Shown: piece after piece, positions 18,581-28,331 of the stretch
Layout of the letters: every line of letters begins with the position of its first letter
How positions within the stretch are numbered: position 1 is the first letter of the stretch
NCBI GenBank assembly: GCA_900315935.1
Contig: ONBB01000004.1
Location: forward strand, 44,005 to 108,004
Direction: 5' to 3'
Source of the DNA: an uncultured Bacteroidales bacterium
GTDB lineage: Bacteria > Bacteroidota > Bacteroidia > Bacteroidales > P3
DNA length: 64,000 nucleotides
Translations under genes and position numbers: made by a program
Notes under the pieces: generated by a model
Databases searched by the model: none
Told to the model about the DNA's origin: nothing
Seen by the model: only the letters and a program-made list of their open reading frames with translations

Positions 18581-19654
18581 TTATCGGATGAAGCGGCCGC
18601 GGAGGGCGGTGAAGGTTTTGCGGCGGAGGAGGTAGTATTCCGGCAGGATGTGTCCGCGGTAGAAGGCGGAGACGGTGTGGTGGCGCAGGTGATGGCGCTT
18701 GTCGTGCAGCTGCGGAATCATGGAGCGGAAATCGCTATGGGCCTTGCCTACAGCGCGGAACTCGCCCAGATGGCCCTCGACAAGGAATTTAAGCGCCGCC
18801 ACCCAGTCGAGCACCAGGCGCACGCCGATGACGCGGCGGAGACGCGAGGCCGGGAGGTTCTTGTAGAGCATGGAGAGGTTGTTGCGGAAGTTGAGGTGGG
18901 TCTTGAAGGGCGAGGACTTGGGGAGGGTGCCGCCGCCGACGTGGTAGACGGTGGAGCGGGGGCAGTAGCGCACCAGATAGCCGTGGTTCTTGGCGCGCCA
19001 GCAGAAGTCGATTTCCTCCATGTGGGCGAAGAAGTCGGGGTCGAGGCCGCCCACTTTGTGCCACACCTTGGACTTGACGAACATGGCGGCGCCCGAGGCC
19101 CAGAAAATATCGGCCTCGTCGTCGTACTGGCCGTGGTCGCGCTCGAGGGTGGTGAAAAGGCGTCCGCGGCAGAAGGGATAGCCGAAGGAGTCAATGTACC
19201 CGCCCGCGCCGCCGGCATACTCGAAGGTGTCGCGGCGGTCGTACATGAGGAGTTTGGGCTGGGCGATGGCCACGCGCCAGTCGCGCTCCATCATGGCGAT
19301 GACGGGTTGAATCCAGTGGGGCGTGGGCTCGACGTCGGAGTTGAGCAGCACATAGTAGTCGGCCTCCACCTGCTGCAGGGCGCGGTTGTACCCTTCGGCG
19401 AAGCCATAGTTCTTGTCGAGCAGGATGAGCTGCAGCTGGGGGTAATGCTGCTGAAGGAAGGCAATAGAGTCGTCGGTGGAGCCGTTGTCGGCAATGATGA
19501 CGGAGGTGCTGATTTCCAGCGGTGTGGCGTTGGGCATCTGCCAGCCTGCCTCGGATGGGCTGTCCATGAGGGAGTAGCGCAGCACGGAGGGCAGGAAGCG
19601 CTCGAGCATCGAGCGTCCGTTCCAATTGAGAATTACTATGGCGACGTTAATCAT
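18581..19654 (-). CDS. Glycosyltransferase family 2
   Basis: A 357-residue GT-A fold enzyme. The nucleotide-binding start is VAIVILNWNGRSMLERF, then DNGSTDDS, the acceptor-side NYGFAEGYNRALQ and the DXD-like LNSDVEP. A C-terminal MEEIDFCWRAKNHGY motif is typical of rhamnosyl/GT2 enzymes of cell-surface polysaccharide synthesis. A basic, possibly membrane-associated tail follows. There is a 13-residue extension between strands (SPSEAGWQMPNAT). It follows the LpxL-like gene by 12 bases. Sugar donor and acceptor unknown; an envelope-glycan role is inferred. Confidence 0.9.
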   Translation of the reverse strand: MINVAIVILNWNGRSMLERFLPSVLRYSLMDSPSEAGWQMPNATPLEISTSVIIADNGSTDDSIAFLQQHYPQLQLILLDKNYGFAEGYNRALQQVEADYYVLLNSDVEPTPHWIQPVIAMMERDWRVAIAQPKLLMYDRRDTFEYAGGAGGYIDSFGYPFCRGRLFTTLERDHGQYDDEADIFWASGAAMFVKSKVWHKVGGLDPDFFAHMEEIDFCWRAKNHGYLVRYCPRSTVYHVGGGTLPKSSPFKTHLNFRNNLSMLYKNLPASRLRRVIGVRLVLDWVAALKFLVEGHLGEFRAVGKAHSDFRSMIPQLHDKRHHLRHHTVSAFYRGHILPEYYLLRRKTFTALRGRFIR

Positions 19655-19666
19655 TGATAATCATTT

Positions 19667-20476
19667 TCATTTCTCTTTTTTTAATTTCCACCGCCGGTGG
19701 CTCCAGAGCCAGTACTCGGGCCGGGCGACAATCTGCCGTTCGAGGGTGCGCGCGTACTGTTCCACGATGGAGTATTGCGGCACGGACAGGGGCTCGAGGC
19801 AGAGGGGCTCGAGGCGCACCTCATAGTGAAAGCGGCGTGTCTTTTGGACCGTATAGTAGAAAACAGGAAGGTCGTACTTGCGGGCGAAGTGCTCGGCGCC
19901 GTAGAGGAAGGCCGTCTCCTGATGGAGGAAAGAGGTCCAGTGGCATTTGCGTGGATTGGAGGGCGACTGGTCAGAAAGCATCATCAGGGCGCAGGGCACA
20001 TGGTGGCGGAGGTAGTAGTCGACGGTCTGCCGCACATTGTCCGAGTAGACCACCTGTGTACCGAAGCGAGTGCGCCGACGCAGCACCCACGGCTCCAGGA
20101 GGCGGTTGCTGAGGGCTTTGCCGACACCGATGCCGTGGTGGTGGAACTGAAGGCCGAGCGAGGTAACCATGTATTCCCAGTCGTTGTAGTGGGCCGACAT
20201 GAGGATGACCGACTGGCCGCGGTCGAAATAGGGTGTCAGCACCTCGCGGTTCACCACGCGGTAGCGGCGCAGGATAGACTGCGGCGAAGCGAAAAGGTTG
20301 TGGATTCCCTCGACGAGGAGGTCACAGAGGTGGTGGTAGAAACGGTGTTCGATGGCGCGGAGCTCCTGCGGTCCCTTCTCGGGGAATGCAGCCTGCAGGT
20401 TACGCCGCACCACGGTCTTGCGGTAGCCCGCCAGGCGGTAGGCGAAAAGATAGAGTATGGCGGAGAAGAACCTCAT
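19667..20476 (-). CDS. LpxL/HtrB-family lysophospholipid acyltransferase
   Basis: A 269-residue inner-membrane-associated acyltransferase. An N-terminal hydrophobic segment (about residues 3-17) is followed by GYRKTVVRRNL, typical of the family, and the catalytic block SAHYNDWEYM (the HX4D/E motif read as H-Y-N-D-W-E). It would add a secondary acyl chain to lipid A or acylate an aminolipid. The ATG (20476) overlaps the stop of the upstream GWxTD gene in TGATG; the TTG just before it is not needed. The basic C-terminal tail (RRWKLKKEK) is consistent with membrane contact. Confidence 0.88.
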   Translation of the reverse strand: MRFFSAILYLFAYRLAGYRKTVVRRNLQAAFPEKGPQELRAIEHRFYHHLCDLLVEGIHNLFASPQSILRRYRVVNREVLTPYFDRGQSVILMSAHYNDWEYMVTSLGLQFHHHGIGVGKALSNRLLEPWVLRRRTRFGTQVVYSDNVRQTVDYYLRHHVPCALMMLSDQSPSNPRKCHWTSFLHQETAFLYGAEHFARKYDLPVFYYTVQKTRRFHYEVRLEPLCLEPLSVPQYSIVEQYARTLERQIVARPEYWLWSHRRWKLKKEK

Positions 20477-22050
20477 CAATAGCCGCGCTTGAACTGTTCG
20501 CCCACGGCACCGACCACACCCTCGTCAATCTGCTGGCGGCAGAGGCGGCGCTCCCAGCCCGGCTCCTGCACCTCGCCGCGCGCGTTGGAGTTGAGGAGCT
20601 TGTAGTAGCCCGAGCGGTGCTCGTCCCAGAAGATGAAGACACGGTTGGGGTCGTCGCCCATGGGCTTGTTGTAACGCCAAAGCTGGTACGGGAGGTAGAA
20701 CACATGTCCCTGCGATTCGCTGACGAATCCGCCCTCGCCGGTGCTCCTGTCGCCAATCGAAGCCGCATTGGTCTCGATGCCCGAGGTGATGCCCTGCAAG
20801 GGGGCATTGAGGTCGGGCGTGCCGGAGTGGCCGGCGTTGAGGTGGCGTGCGGAGACAAAATTCTTCTCGTCGCGTACAAAGTCCGGCGGACCGTACTGCA
20901 GGTAGACGCGGCCGCGGTCGGTATTGATGCCCTTGGTGCGGGGATAGCTGAAGGTGGCCTGCACGTAGTCGACGCGCTCCTTGTACTTCAGCCATGCAGC
21001 CTCGGGGCTCAACGCTTCGCGCTTCTGCCAGAAGCGGTAGAGGAAAGCCTGCTTCTCCTCGATGCCGGGGCGTCGGATGAGGTCGGAGAGCACCTCCTTC
21101 TCGTACTCCGAGGCGATGGGATAGAGCGCCTCGATGTAGAGGTCGAGCTGCGGCTCGTCGGTATAGGCACCGGCGAAGGTGGTGGCGAAGTCGCTTATCT
21201 CGGCACCTTTCACATCGGGATTGGAACGCATGAAGGGCAGTTTCTTGTAGAGCATCAGCTGGTTGTCGCTGTTGCGCAACTCGACCACCAGGTTATAATT
21301 GCCCGAAGGCAGCTGGCTGATGTCGAGCGACCCGTAGATGGGCACCGTGGCGGCGCCATATTTGCGCCCCACAGCACGCTGGCCCTCGAAGCGGGTGCCG
21401 GTCTCCTGCTGCTCTATGTAGGCCATGGTGAGGAACGCCTTGCGACCCACCTCGGCGTTGATGTTGTATATCTCGTAGTAGTAGTTGAGTTCTTCCACCT
21501 GCTCGGGGAAATAGTCGCTGACAAAGGGTTCGAAGTCGTATCCGTTGCGCGAGAGGATGTTCTCATGCTGGGTGGGCGTGGCGGAGGAGATGAACTGCAG
21601 GCTCGAAAGCGAGGGACGCGACGAGTCGTAGTTGATTACCACGCGGTCGCTGACCACCGATGCCGGTGCATCGGAATGTTTGTCGCGCAGGGTAACCTCA
21701 AGGGTGTAGAGGCCGTTGCGAACCGAGAAGCGCTGCACATCGATGAAATTGAAGTCCAACTCCTCGAGCGACCCCACCGTGGGGCTGTTGAGGTCGTATT
21801 TTTTGAAGTGGCACACCGAGTCGCCCTGCCGCAGTACGATGGTAACCTCCACCGTGGCACGCCAGGCGCCGGTCTGGAGCTGCTCGAACTGCAACGTCCA
21901 CGCGTCGAACGAGAGGTTGGTCTCGATGTAGGGCATTTGCTGCTTGGCCAGATAGAATGTGTTGTAGCCGAAGAGGGCCTGCATCCGGCCCTGCGCCTGC
22001 GAAATCAGGCTGATGGATGCCAATAGTATGATTGTCAGTATCTTCTTCAT
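20476..22050 (-). CDS. GWxTD domain-containing secreted protein
   Basis: A 524-residue protein with signal peptide MKKILTIILLASISLISQAQ; I start at ATG 22050 for that reason, although the frame is open further upstream. The N-terminal 300 residues are beta-rich with repeated LxVxLRD-type strands. The C-terminal third has the GWxTD-type block KGINTDRGRVYLQYGPPD (about residue 400), with Ile-Asn in place of the eponymous Gly-Trp. These proteins are periplasmic or surface-associated in Bacteroidota; the function is not established. It is translationally coupled to the LpxL-like gene, suggesting an envelope role. Confidence 0.8.
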   Translation of the reverse strand: MKKILTIILLASISLISQAQGRMQALFGYNTFYLAKQQMPYIETNLSFDAWTLQFEQLQTGAWRATVEVTIVLRQGDSVCHFKKYDLNSPTVGSLEELDFNFIDVQRFSVRNGLYTLEVTLRDKHSDAPASVVSDRVVINYDSSRPSLSSLQFISSATPTQHENILSRNGYDFEPFVSDYFPEQVEELNYYYEIYNINAEVGRKAFLTMAYIEQQETGTRFEGQRAVGRKYGAATVPIYGSLDISQLPSGNYNLVVELRNSDNQLMLYKKLPFMRSNPDVKGAEISDFATTFAGAYTDEPQLDLYIEALYPIASEYEKEVLSDLIRRPGIEEKQAFLYRFWQKREALSPEAAWLKYKERVDYVQATFSYPRTKGINTDRGRVYLQYGPPDFVRDEKNFVSARHLNAGHSGTPDLNAPLQGITSGIETNAASIGDRSTGEGGFVSESQGHVFYLPYQLWRYNKPMGDDPNRVFIFWDEHRSGYYKLLNSNARGEVQEPGWERRLCRQQIDEGVVGAVGEQFKRGY

Positions 22051-22096
22051 ATTCTTACATATTAAATACTGACAATGTAACGCGCTCGCGCACGAA

Positions 22097-24172
22097 TTAT
22101 TGCGCGGGGTCGGAAATATTGTAGTCGGCAATGATGTCCAGTATCTCCTTTCCGTACTGCGCGGCCTTTGCCTTGCCGATGCCGGGCACTTCGAGCAACT
22201 CCTTCATTCCCATAGGCTTTATGGATGCCAGCGCGATGAGTGTCTTCTGGTTGAAGATGACGAAGGCGGGCTTGCCGATTTCCTCGGCCCGCATGAGGCG
22301 CCAGCGCCGCAGGGCCTCCATCAGGGCTGCCTCGGGCTCAAGGTCGAGGTTGATTGGTGCGGGTTTGGTTCGCGCCGGTTTCTTGGCGTCGCGGAGCATG
22401 AAGTCGGTCTGCGCCTGCTGCACCGCCGTTACGCTGTAGCCCGCCTTGCAGACGGCTTCCAGACAGGCCAGCTTGGCTCCCAGGCGTTCCATTATGGCAT
22501 CGCCCAACTCTTTGACAATCTTTTTGTTCTCTTTGTTCTCAATCTCCACTTCGAGCAGGGCGGCAAGTGAGGATTGCAGGGGTAGCAGCTGGGCGCGGTA
22601 GTACTCGGCACCCTGCTTGGCGCGCCCGTTCTGGTTGGTCTCGTCGAGGCGGGCCAGCTGCAGGCGGAATTTCTCGCTCACGCCACCCAGGTCGGCCAAT
22701 GTGGAACAGAGCCCCAGCAATGCTTCTACATTCTTGGGATAGAGGCTTTTGAGGCGGCTGGAGTACTGCTCGTGCAACCGTTCGGCATCGCGGATGAGGG
22801 CGTCCATCGAAAAGAGTTCCATCAGTTTCTCCAGGCGGTACTGCTGTTCGTAGCCTGCGGCGGCCTCGGCGGTCTGCTCGTAGGTGGGGCAGGCGGCGGT
22901 GAACGAGGCCACGGACTGGTCGCCGAAGGCCACGCCGGCGGTGAGCGGCGAGGTGAGGGTGAGCCCCTCCAGCGTGCGGCAGCGGCTCAAGGCCACGTAC
23001 ACCTGCCCGAAGGCGAAGGCGTCGGCGGCGTCGATGGCCACGCTGTCGAAGGTGAGCCCCTGCGCCTTGTGGATGGTAACGGCCCAGGCGGCGCGGAAGG
23101 GGTATTGGGCGAAGGTGCCTTCCACTTCCTGGCGTATCTGGTTGGAGTCGGGGTCGATGCTGTATTTGTAGTTCTCCCACTGCTCGCGATTGGCCTCAAT
23201 CACGTCGCCGTCGTCGTCGATGACCTCGATGGTGTTGTCGCCGAAGCCGGTAACGGTGGCCAGCTTTCCGTTGAAGTAGCGGTGTTGGCCGGAGGAGTCG
23301 TTCTTGAGGAACATCACGCGCTCGCCGACCTTGATTTCCAGCCGTTTGTCGGCCGGCATGGCGCTGTCGGCGAAATTGCCGCTGACGATGGCATCGAAGA
23401 AACGGCATTCGCCGTTGAGGGCCTGCATGTGGCGGCGGTTGATGGTGTCGGCCTGGTGGTTGTGGGTGGTGAGGGTGATGGCGCCGCGCGGAGCCTCCCC
23501 CACCCTGCTGTTGAGTGCCTGCAGCGTGGCGGCATCCATGTGGTTGTCGCGCACGCGGTTGAGGAGGTCGACAAAGGCGGCATCCTGCTGGCGATAGACG
23601 GTGGTGAGCTCGATGGTTACGTAGGGGGTGCGCTGCAATGCCTTGCTGTTGAAGAAGTAAGGCGAGGGATAGACCTGCTCCATGTAGGGGCGCTCGCGCT
23701 CGGTTACGACGGGGGCCAGCTGGTGCACGTCGCCAATCATCAGCAGCTGCACGCCGCCGAAGGGTTTCGCGCTGCGGCGGTAGCGGCGGAGGGTCATGTC
23801 GATGGCGTCGAGCAGGTCGGCCCGCACCATCGATATTTCGTCGATGACGAGCAGGTCGAGGGTGCGTATGATGTTGACTTTCTGTTTGCTGAGCGACTTG
23901 TGGCTGTCGGGCAGCTGGTATTCGGTGATGAGCTCCTTGACGTCGGGCAGGTAGGGGTCGAAGGGCAGCTGGAAGAAGCTGTGAATGGTTACGCCGCCGG
24001 CGTTGACGGCGGCCACGCCGGTCGGGGCCACCACCACGTGGCGCTTCGAGCACGAGCCCGCCAGGCTGCGCAGGAAGGTGGTCTTGCCGGTGCCGGCCTT
24101 GCCGGTGAGAAAAAGGCTGACGGAGGTCTGCTCGACGTAGCGCCGAGCCAGTTCTAGCTGCGGGTTGCTCAT
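22097..24172 (-). CDS. PIF1-type helicase with C-terminal HRDC-like domain
   Basis: A 691-residue superfamily 1 helicase. Walker A is LTGKAGTGKTTFL (about residues 22-34), followed by APTGVAAVNAGG, the DEISMV box (LLVIDEISMVRADLLD), GDVHQLAP and, near residue 375, the C-terminal SF1B motif AVTIHKAQGLTFD. A helical region and an HRDC-type module end the protein (VFNQKTLIALA-type block and VPGIGKAKAAQYG helix-hairpin-helix). The start is ATG 24172, overlapping the nadE stop by 4 bases; longer upstream starts would run into nadE. It probably acts in replication-fork or G-quadruplex processing. Confidence 0.92.
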   Translation of the reverse strand: MSNPQLELARRYVEQTSVSLFLTGKAGTGKTTFLRSLAGSCSKRHVVVAPTGVAAVNAGGVTIHSFFQLPFDPYLPDVKELITEYQLPDSHKSLSKQKVNIIRTLDLLVIDEISMVRADLLDAIDMTLRRYRRSAKPFGGVQLLMIGDVHQLAPVVTERERPYMEQVYPSPYFFNSKALQRTPYVTIELTTVYRQQDAAFVDLLNRVRDNHMDAATLQALNSRVGEAPRGAITLTTHNHQADTINRRHMQALNGECRFFDAIVSGNFADSAMPADKRLEIKVGERVMFLKNDSSGQHRYFNGKLATVTGFGDNTIEVIDDDGDVIEANREQWENYKYSIDPDSNQIRQEVEGTFAQYPFRAAWAVTIHKAQGLTFDSVAIDAADAFAFGQVYVALSRCRTLEGLTLTSPLTAGVAFGDQSVASFTAACPTYEQTAEAAAGYEQQYRLEKLMELFSMDALIRDAERLHEQYSSRLKSLYPKNVEALLGLCSTLADLGGVSEKFRLQLARLDETNQNGRAKQGAEYYRAQLLPLQSSLAALLEVEIENKENKKIVKELGDAIMERLGAKLACLEAVCKAGYSVTAVQQAQTDFMLRDAKKPARTKPAPINLDLEPEAALMEALRRWRLMRAEEIGKPAFVIFNQKTLIALASIKPMGMKELLEVPGIGKAKAAQYGKEILDIIADYNISDPAQ

Positions 24173-25755
24173 GAGATGGGCCAGCGGCGGTCGAGGGTGA
24201 AGCTCAAGGGGCTGACTTTGAGCTGCGGGGCGAACTGGAGGCGCTTCCACTCGTTGCGCGCCACCTTGCGGATGGCGGCCTGCACGATGTCGCGGTCGTA
24301 GCCTTCGTCGACGATTTCGTCCTCGCAGAGCGATTCGTCGAGGTAGAGGTTGAGGATGGCGTCGAGGACGGCATAGTCGGGCAGCGAGTCGCTGTCCTTC
24401 TGCCCGGGGCGCAGTTCGGCGCTGGGGGCCTTGGTGATGCTGTTGACGGGGATGCGGTTAGGCGGGTTGTCGGCGGAACCGACACCTCGCCCACCTCGGT
24501 TGATCCACTCGGAAAGCTGGTAGACCTCGGTCTTGTAGAGGTCGCCGATGACGGCCAGGGCGCCGCAGGAGTCGCCGTACAGGGTGCCGTACCCCATGGC
24601 GGCTTCGGAGCGGTTGGTGGTGTTGAGGACCAGGGCGCCGAACTTGTTGGCATAGGCCATCAGGAGGGTGCCGCGCACGCGTGCCTGCAGGTTCTCCTCG
24701 GTTACGTCCTCGGCGCGGTCGCCGAAGAGGGGCTTCAGCGCCTGGCGGAACTGGTCGAACATGGGGCGGATGGGGACGATGTCGTAGGACATGCCCAGGT
24801 TGTGGGCCAGGTCCTCGGCGTCCTTGACGGAGTGGTCGGTGGAGTACTGGCTGGGCATGAGGATGCCGTGTACGTTTTCGGCGCCGAGGGCGTCGACTGC
24901 CAGGACGGCCACCAGGGCGGAGTCGATGCCGCCGCTCAGTCCGAGCACGGCGCGCTGCAGGCCGTTCTTGCGGAAATAGTCGCGCAGGCCCATCACGAGT
25001 GCCTTGTAGACCAGTTCGACGGCTTCGGGCTTCTCGTCCTCGAGGGTGTCGAGCAGCTGCATGTCGACCGTGTGGCAGGCTGCCTCGAAGTAGGGCAGCT
25101 GGCAGAGCAGTCCTCCGGCGGCGTTCATGGCCATCGAGCCGCCGGCGTAGAGGTAGGGACCTTCGCCGCCTATGCGGTTGACATAGAGGAGGCTGGCACC
25201 CAGGGTCTCGACAATCTTGGCCATGCGGTAGCGCGTGCGGTAGGGTTTCTGGTAGTCGAAGACGTTGCATCCGCAGCAGATGACCATGTCGGGCTGCTCC
25301 ACGTGGCCTTTGACCAATTCCTTGAGGTCCTCGTAGAATCCGATGGCGATGCGTTGGTTGTGGAATTCAATCACTTGCACGCCCTCGCCGCGGGTGAAGC
25401 AGCGCTGCTCGTCGGGCAGGAGGTATTTTTTAGTAACCACGGCACGGATGGCGCCGTTCTGGATGAATACGATGGCGTTGCAGAGGCCCTTGTCCTGAAT
25501 CTGGAGGGGCATGCCGACGAGGAAGGCGCGGTGCTCGGAGCGTTCGACCAGCTGCTGGAGGGCGGCCTGGGCGCGCTTCTGGAGGTCGGTGTAGCCGGCG
25601 GCGGCGAAGAGCGGCGCGCCGCAGAGGGTGCAGGCGGGGAAGACGGTGAGGAGGGCCTCGCGCGAGGCGGGAGATTCGAGTTCGGCCAGCATCCACTCGA
25701 GGTTCTCCTCGGGGCGGCCGGTCAGTATGTCGTGCTGAACGATGTGGATATTCAT
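24169..25755 (-). CDS. nadE: NAD+ synthetase with a degenerate glutaminase domain
   Basis: A 528-residue two-domain enzyme for the last step of NAD+ synthesis. The C-terminal ATP-pyrophosphatase domain is intact: P-loop GLSGGIDSALV (about 270-280) and conserved TTNRSE and GDLYKTEVY blocks. The N-terminal nitrilase-fold domain, which should release ammonia from glutamine, has lost two of three catalytic residues: the FPEL glutamate is Ala41 (FPACTLCG) and the ICED cysteine is Tyr141 (GFYEDLK). Only the lysine is kept (Lys110 in KKYLLP). I infer an ammonia-dependent enzyme with a structural N-terminal domain, unless cysteines such as those in CCGC substitute. It is coupled to the downstream helicase gene. 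Confidence 0.9.
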   Translation of the reverse strand: MNIHIVQHDILTGRPEENLEWMLAELESPASREALLTVFPACTLCGAPLFAAAGYTDLQKRAQAALQQLVERSEHRAFLVGMPLQIQDKGLCNAIVFIQNGAIRAVVTKKYLLPDEQRCFTRGEGVQVIEFHNQRIAIGFYEDLKELVKGHVEQPDMVICCGCNVFDYQKPYRTRYRMAKIVETLGASLLYVNRIGGEGPYLYAGGSMAMNAAGGLLCQLPYFEAACHTVDMQLLDTLEDEKPEAVELVYKALVMGLRDYFRKNGLQRAVLGLSGGIDSALVAVLAVDALGAENVHGILMPSQYSTDHSVKDAEDLAHNLGMSYDIVPIRPMFDQFRQALKPLFGDRAEDVTEENLQARVRGTLLMAYANKFGALVLNTTNRSEAAMGYGTLYGDSCGALAVIGDLYKTEVYQLSEWINRGGRGVGSADNPPNRIPVNSITKAPSAELRPGQKDSDSLPDYAVLDAILNLYLDESLCEDEIVDEGYDRDIVQAAIRKVARNEWKRLQFAPQLKVSPLSFTLDRRWPIS

Positions 25756-25835
25756 ATCTCTGTGGGTATTAAATCGTTATGATATTTGATAACGCAGAGC
25801 AGGGTGTTTTAGTATGTTTGTTGAAAAATTAAATG

Positions 25836-25907
25836 GTCCATAAGCTTCCATATCCTTCCAGTGCCTTTGTATTCCCCTACCGTTCCCCTAGCGTTCCCCT
25901 AGCGAAC
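25836..25907 (-). repeat. 11-bp repeat/tail element, copy 4
   Basis: On the minus strand, three 11-bp units (CTAGGGGAACG twice, then GTAGGGGAATA) are followed by the full conserved tail ending in AAGCTTATGG. It lies between the divergent genes nadE and topA, upstream of both. Confidence 0.85.
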
Positions 25908-26003
25908 CCTCCCGGTGGGGAAACTTTTTTTTGTGCGCGTACAATAAATAATATATATATACGTTACGGCATAGAAAAGACAAACAATAAAAAGTACAAA
26001 TAT

Positions 26004-28331
26004 ATGAAGAATCTTGTGATAGTGGAGTCGCCGGCGAAGGCGAAGACAATCGAGAAGTTTCTCGGCAAGGATTACACGGTGAAGTCGTCGTATGGCCATA
26101 TCCGGGACTTGGCGAAGAAGGAGATGAGCATCGACGTGGAGTCGAACTACGAGCCGCAGTACCAGGTGAGCGACGACAAGAAGTCGCTGGTGAGCGAGTT
26201 GCAGAAGGCTGTGAAGGGTGCTGACATGGTGTGGTTGGCGTCCGATGAGGACCGCGAGGGGGAGGCGATTGCGTGGCACCTGCAGGAGACGTTGAAGCTG
26301 GATCCGAAGAAGACGCAGCGCATTGTGTTCAACGAGATTACGAAGACTGCGATACTGAACGCGATAGAGCATCCGCGTCAGGTGGACATGAACCTGGTGG
26401 ATGCGCAGCAGGCGCGGCGGGTGCTGGACCGCCTGGTGGGCTATGAGATAAGTCCTATACTGTGGAGCAAGATTAAGCCTGCGCTGAGTGCTGGGCGGGT
26501 GCAGAGTGTGGCGGTGCGGCTGATTGTGGAGCGGGAGGAGGAGGTGAAGGGTTTCAAGTCGAAGCCTTATTTCCGTGTAACGGCGCAGTTCCACCCGAAG
26601 GATTCGAGCAAGGTGCTGGGGGCGGAGCTGTCGCGTCATTTCGACACGGAGGCGGAGGCGGAGGCCTTCCTGGAGAGCCTGGTTGATTCGAAGTTCAAGG
26701 TGAGCAAGATTGAGACGAAGCCTGGGAAGCGGACGCCTGCGCCGCCGTTCACGACGTCGACACTGCAGCAGGAGGCGAGCCGGAAGCTGGGTTTCTCGGT
26801 GGCGCGGACGATGCAGGTGGCGCAGCAGTTGTATGAGAGCGGATATATTACGTATATGCGTACTGACAGTGTGAACCTGAGCGACCTGGCGCTGAGCCTG
26901 GCGAAGAAGGAGATTGCGGCGCAGTACGGCGAGGAGTATGTGAAGGTGCGCCGTTACCAGACGAAGACGAAGGGTGCGCAGGAGGCACACGAGGCAATCC
27001 GTCCGACGAATATGGAGGTGGAGACGCTGAACCTGGAGAGCGCGCAGCGCCGCCTGTATGAGCTGATTTGGAAGCGGACGATAGCGAGCCAGATGGCTGA
27101 CGCGGAGTTGGAGAAGACGGAGATGGTGATTGGCATCGGCGGCGAGGAGGTGCATTTCCAGTGTTCGGGCGAGCAGGTGAAGTTCGACGGCTTCCTGAAG
27201 GTCTACATGGAGAGCACGGACGAGGAGGAGGAGGATGGCGGCGGCCGCCTGCTGCCGCGGTTGCCTGAGGGGACGCTGCTGACGCTGGACCACTGCGACG
27301 CGGTGGAGCACTGGACGCAGCATCCGGCGCGCTATACGGAGGCGAGCCTGGTGAAGAAGCTGGAAGATTTGGGTATCGGCCGCCCGTCGACCTACGCGCC
27401 GACGATCAGCACTATTTTGAAGAGGGAGTACATCATCAAGGAGGACCGCGAGGGCGAGGTGCGCAAGACGGTGGCCCTGTCGCTGAAGGGCGACCAGGTG
27501 AAGCGCACGGAGAAGACGGAGAAGGGCTATGCGGAGAAGGGGAAGCTGTTCCCGACGGATATCGGATGTGTGGTGAACAGTTTCCTGATGGAGCATTTCG
27601 AGGAGATAATGGATTACAATTTCACGGCGACGGTGGAGAAGGATTTCGACGATATAGCGGACGGGAAGCAGGAGTGGCGGAGGGTGATAGACCGTTTCTA
27701 TGTGCCGTTCCACAAGAATATCCGCCAGACGCAGCAGACGAGCCAGCGGACGACTGGGAGCCGCCTGCTGGGGACGGACCCGAAGAGCGGCAAGAGTGTG
27801 TACGCGAAGATTGGTCGCTACGGGACGCTGGTGCAGATCGGGGAGACGAATACGGACGAGAAGCCGCTGTTTGCGAGTATGAAGAAGGGTCAGAGTATAG
27901 AGACGATTACGCTGGAGGAGGCGTTGGAGCTGTTCTCGCTGCCGCGGACGCTGGGTCAGTTTGAGGAGAAGGATGTTACGGTGAGTATCGGCAAGTTCGG
28001 TCCGTATGTGCGCCACAACGGCAGTTTCTATTCGCTGGGCAAGAGCGACGATCCGTATGAGGTTACGCTGGAGCGCGCGGTGGAGATTATCCGCATCAAG
28101 CGTGAGGCGGAGTTGCAGAAGGAGGAACTTCGAAAAGTGTATCCGCATGAGATCGGTGTGCACGAGGGCGAGGCGATTGTGAGCAATATAGGCCGTTTCG
28201 GCCCGTACCTGACGTACAAGGGTGAGAATTTCCGTCTGGCGAAGGGTGTGGATCCGTTGAAGCTGGGTCTCGAGGAGGCGTTGGGTATCATCGGCGGAGC
28301 GGGCAAGCGGAGGGGTAGGAAGGCGAAATGA
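26004..28331 (+). CDS. topA: DNA topoisomerase I
   Basis: A 775-residue type IA topoisomerase that relaxes negative supercoils. Toprim starts at residue 1 (MKNLVIVESPAKAKTIEKF) with the acidic DEDREGEAIAWH block. The catalytic tyrosine is Tyr284 in ITYMRTDS. Instead of zinc fingers the C-terminus carries TOPRIM_C-type repeats (GKFGPYV and GRFGPYL blocks, about 600-760) and a basic tail (GAGKRRGRKAK). I start at ATG 26004; the 57 codons open upstream read through the dispersed repeat. The stop overlaps the next gene's ATG by 4 bases. Confidence 0.97.
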   Translation: MKNLVIVESPAKAKTIEKFLGKDYTVKSSYGHIRDLAKKEMSIDVESNYEPQYQVSDDKKSLVSELQKAVKGADMVWLASDEDREGEAIAWHLQETLKLDPKKTQRIVFNEITKTAILNAIEHPRQVDMNLVDAQQARRVLDRLVGYEISPILWSKIKPALSAGRVQSVAVRLIVEREEEVKGFKSKPYFRVTAQFHPKDSSKVLGAELSRHFDTEAEAEAFLESLVDSKFKVSKIETKPGKRTPAPPFTTSTLQQEASRKLGFSVARTMQVAQQLYESGYITYMRTDSVNLSDLALSLAKKEIAAQYGEEYVKVRRYQTKTKGAQEAHEAIRPTNMEVETLNLESAQRRLYELIWKRTIASQMADAELEKTEMVIGIGGEEVHFQCSGEQVKFDGFLKVYMESTDEEEEDGGGRLLPRLPEGTLLTLDHCDAVEHWTQHPARYTEASLVKKLEDLGIGRPSTYAPTISTILKREYIIKEDREGEVRKTVALSLKGDQVKRTEKTEKGYAEKGKLFPTDIGCVVNSFLMEHFEEIMDYNFTATVEKDFDDIADGKQEWRRVIDRFYVPFHKNIRQTQQTSQRTTGSRLLGTDPKSGKSVYAKIGRYGTLVQIGETNTDEKPLFASMKKGQSIETITLEEALELFSLPRTLGQFEEKDVTVSIGKFGPYVRHNGSFYSLGKSDDPYEVTLERAVEIIRIKREAELQKEELRKVYPHEIGVHEGEAIVSNIGRFGPYLTYKGENFRLAKGVDPLKLGLEEALGIIGGAGKRRGRKAK

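Noticed and set aside
25899-28163. Long antisense frame opposite topA
   Set aside because: Arg/Leu-rich shadow of topA codons with no recognisable motif.
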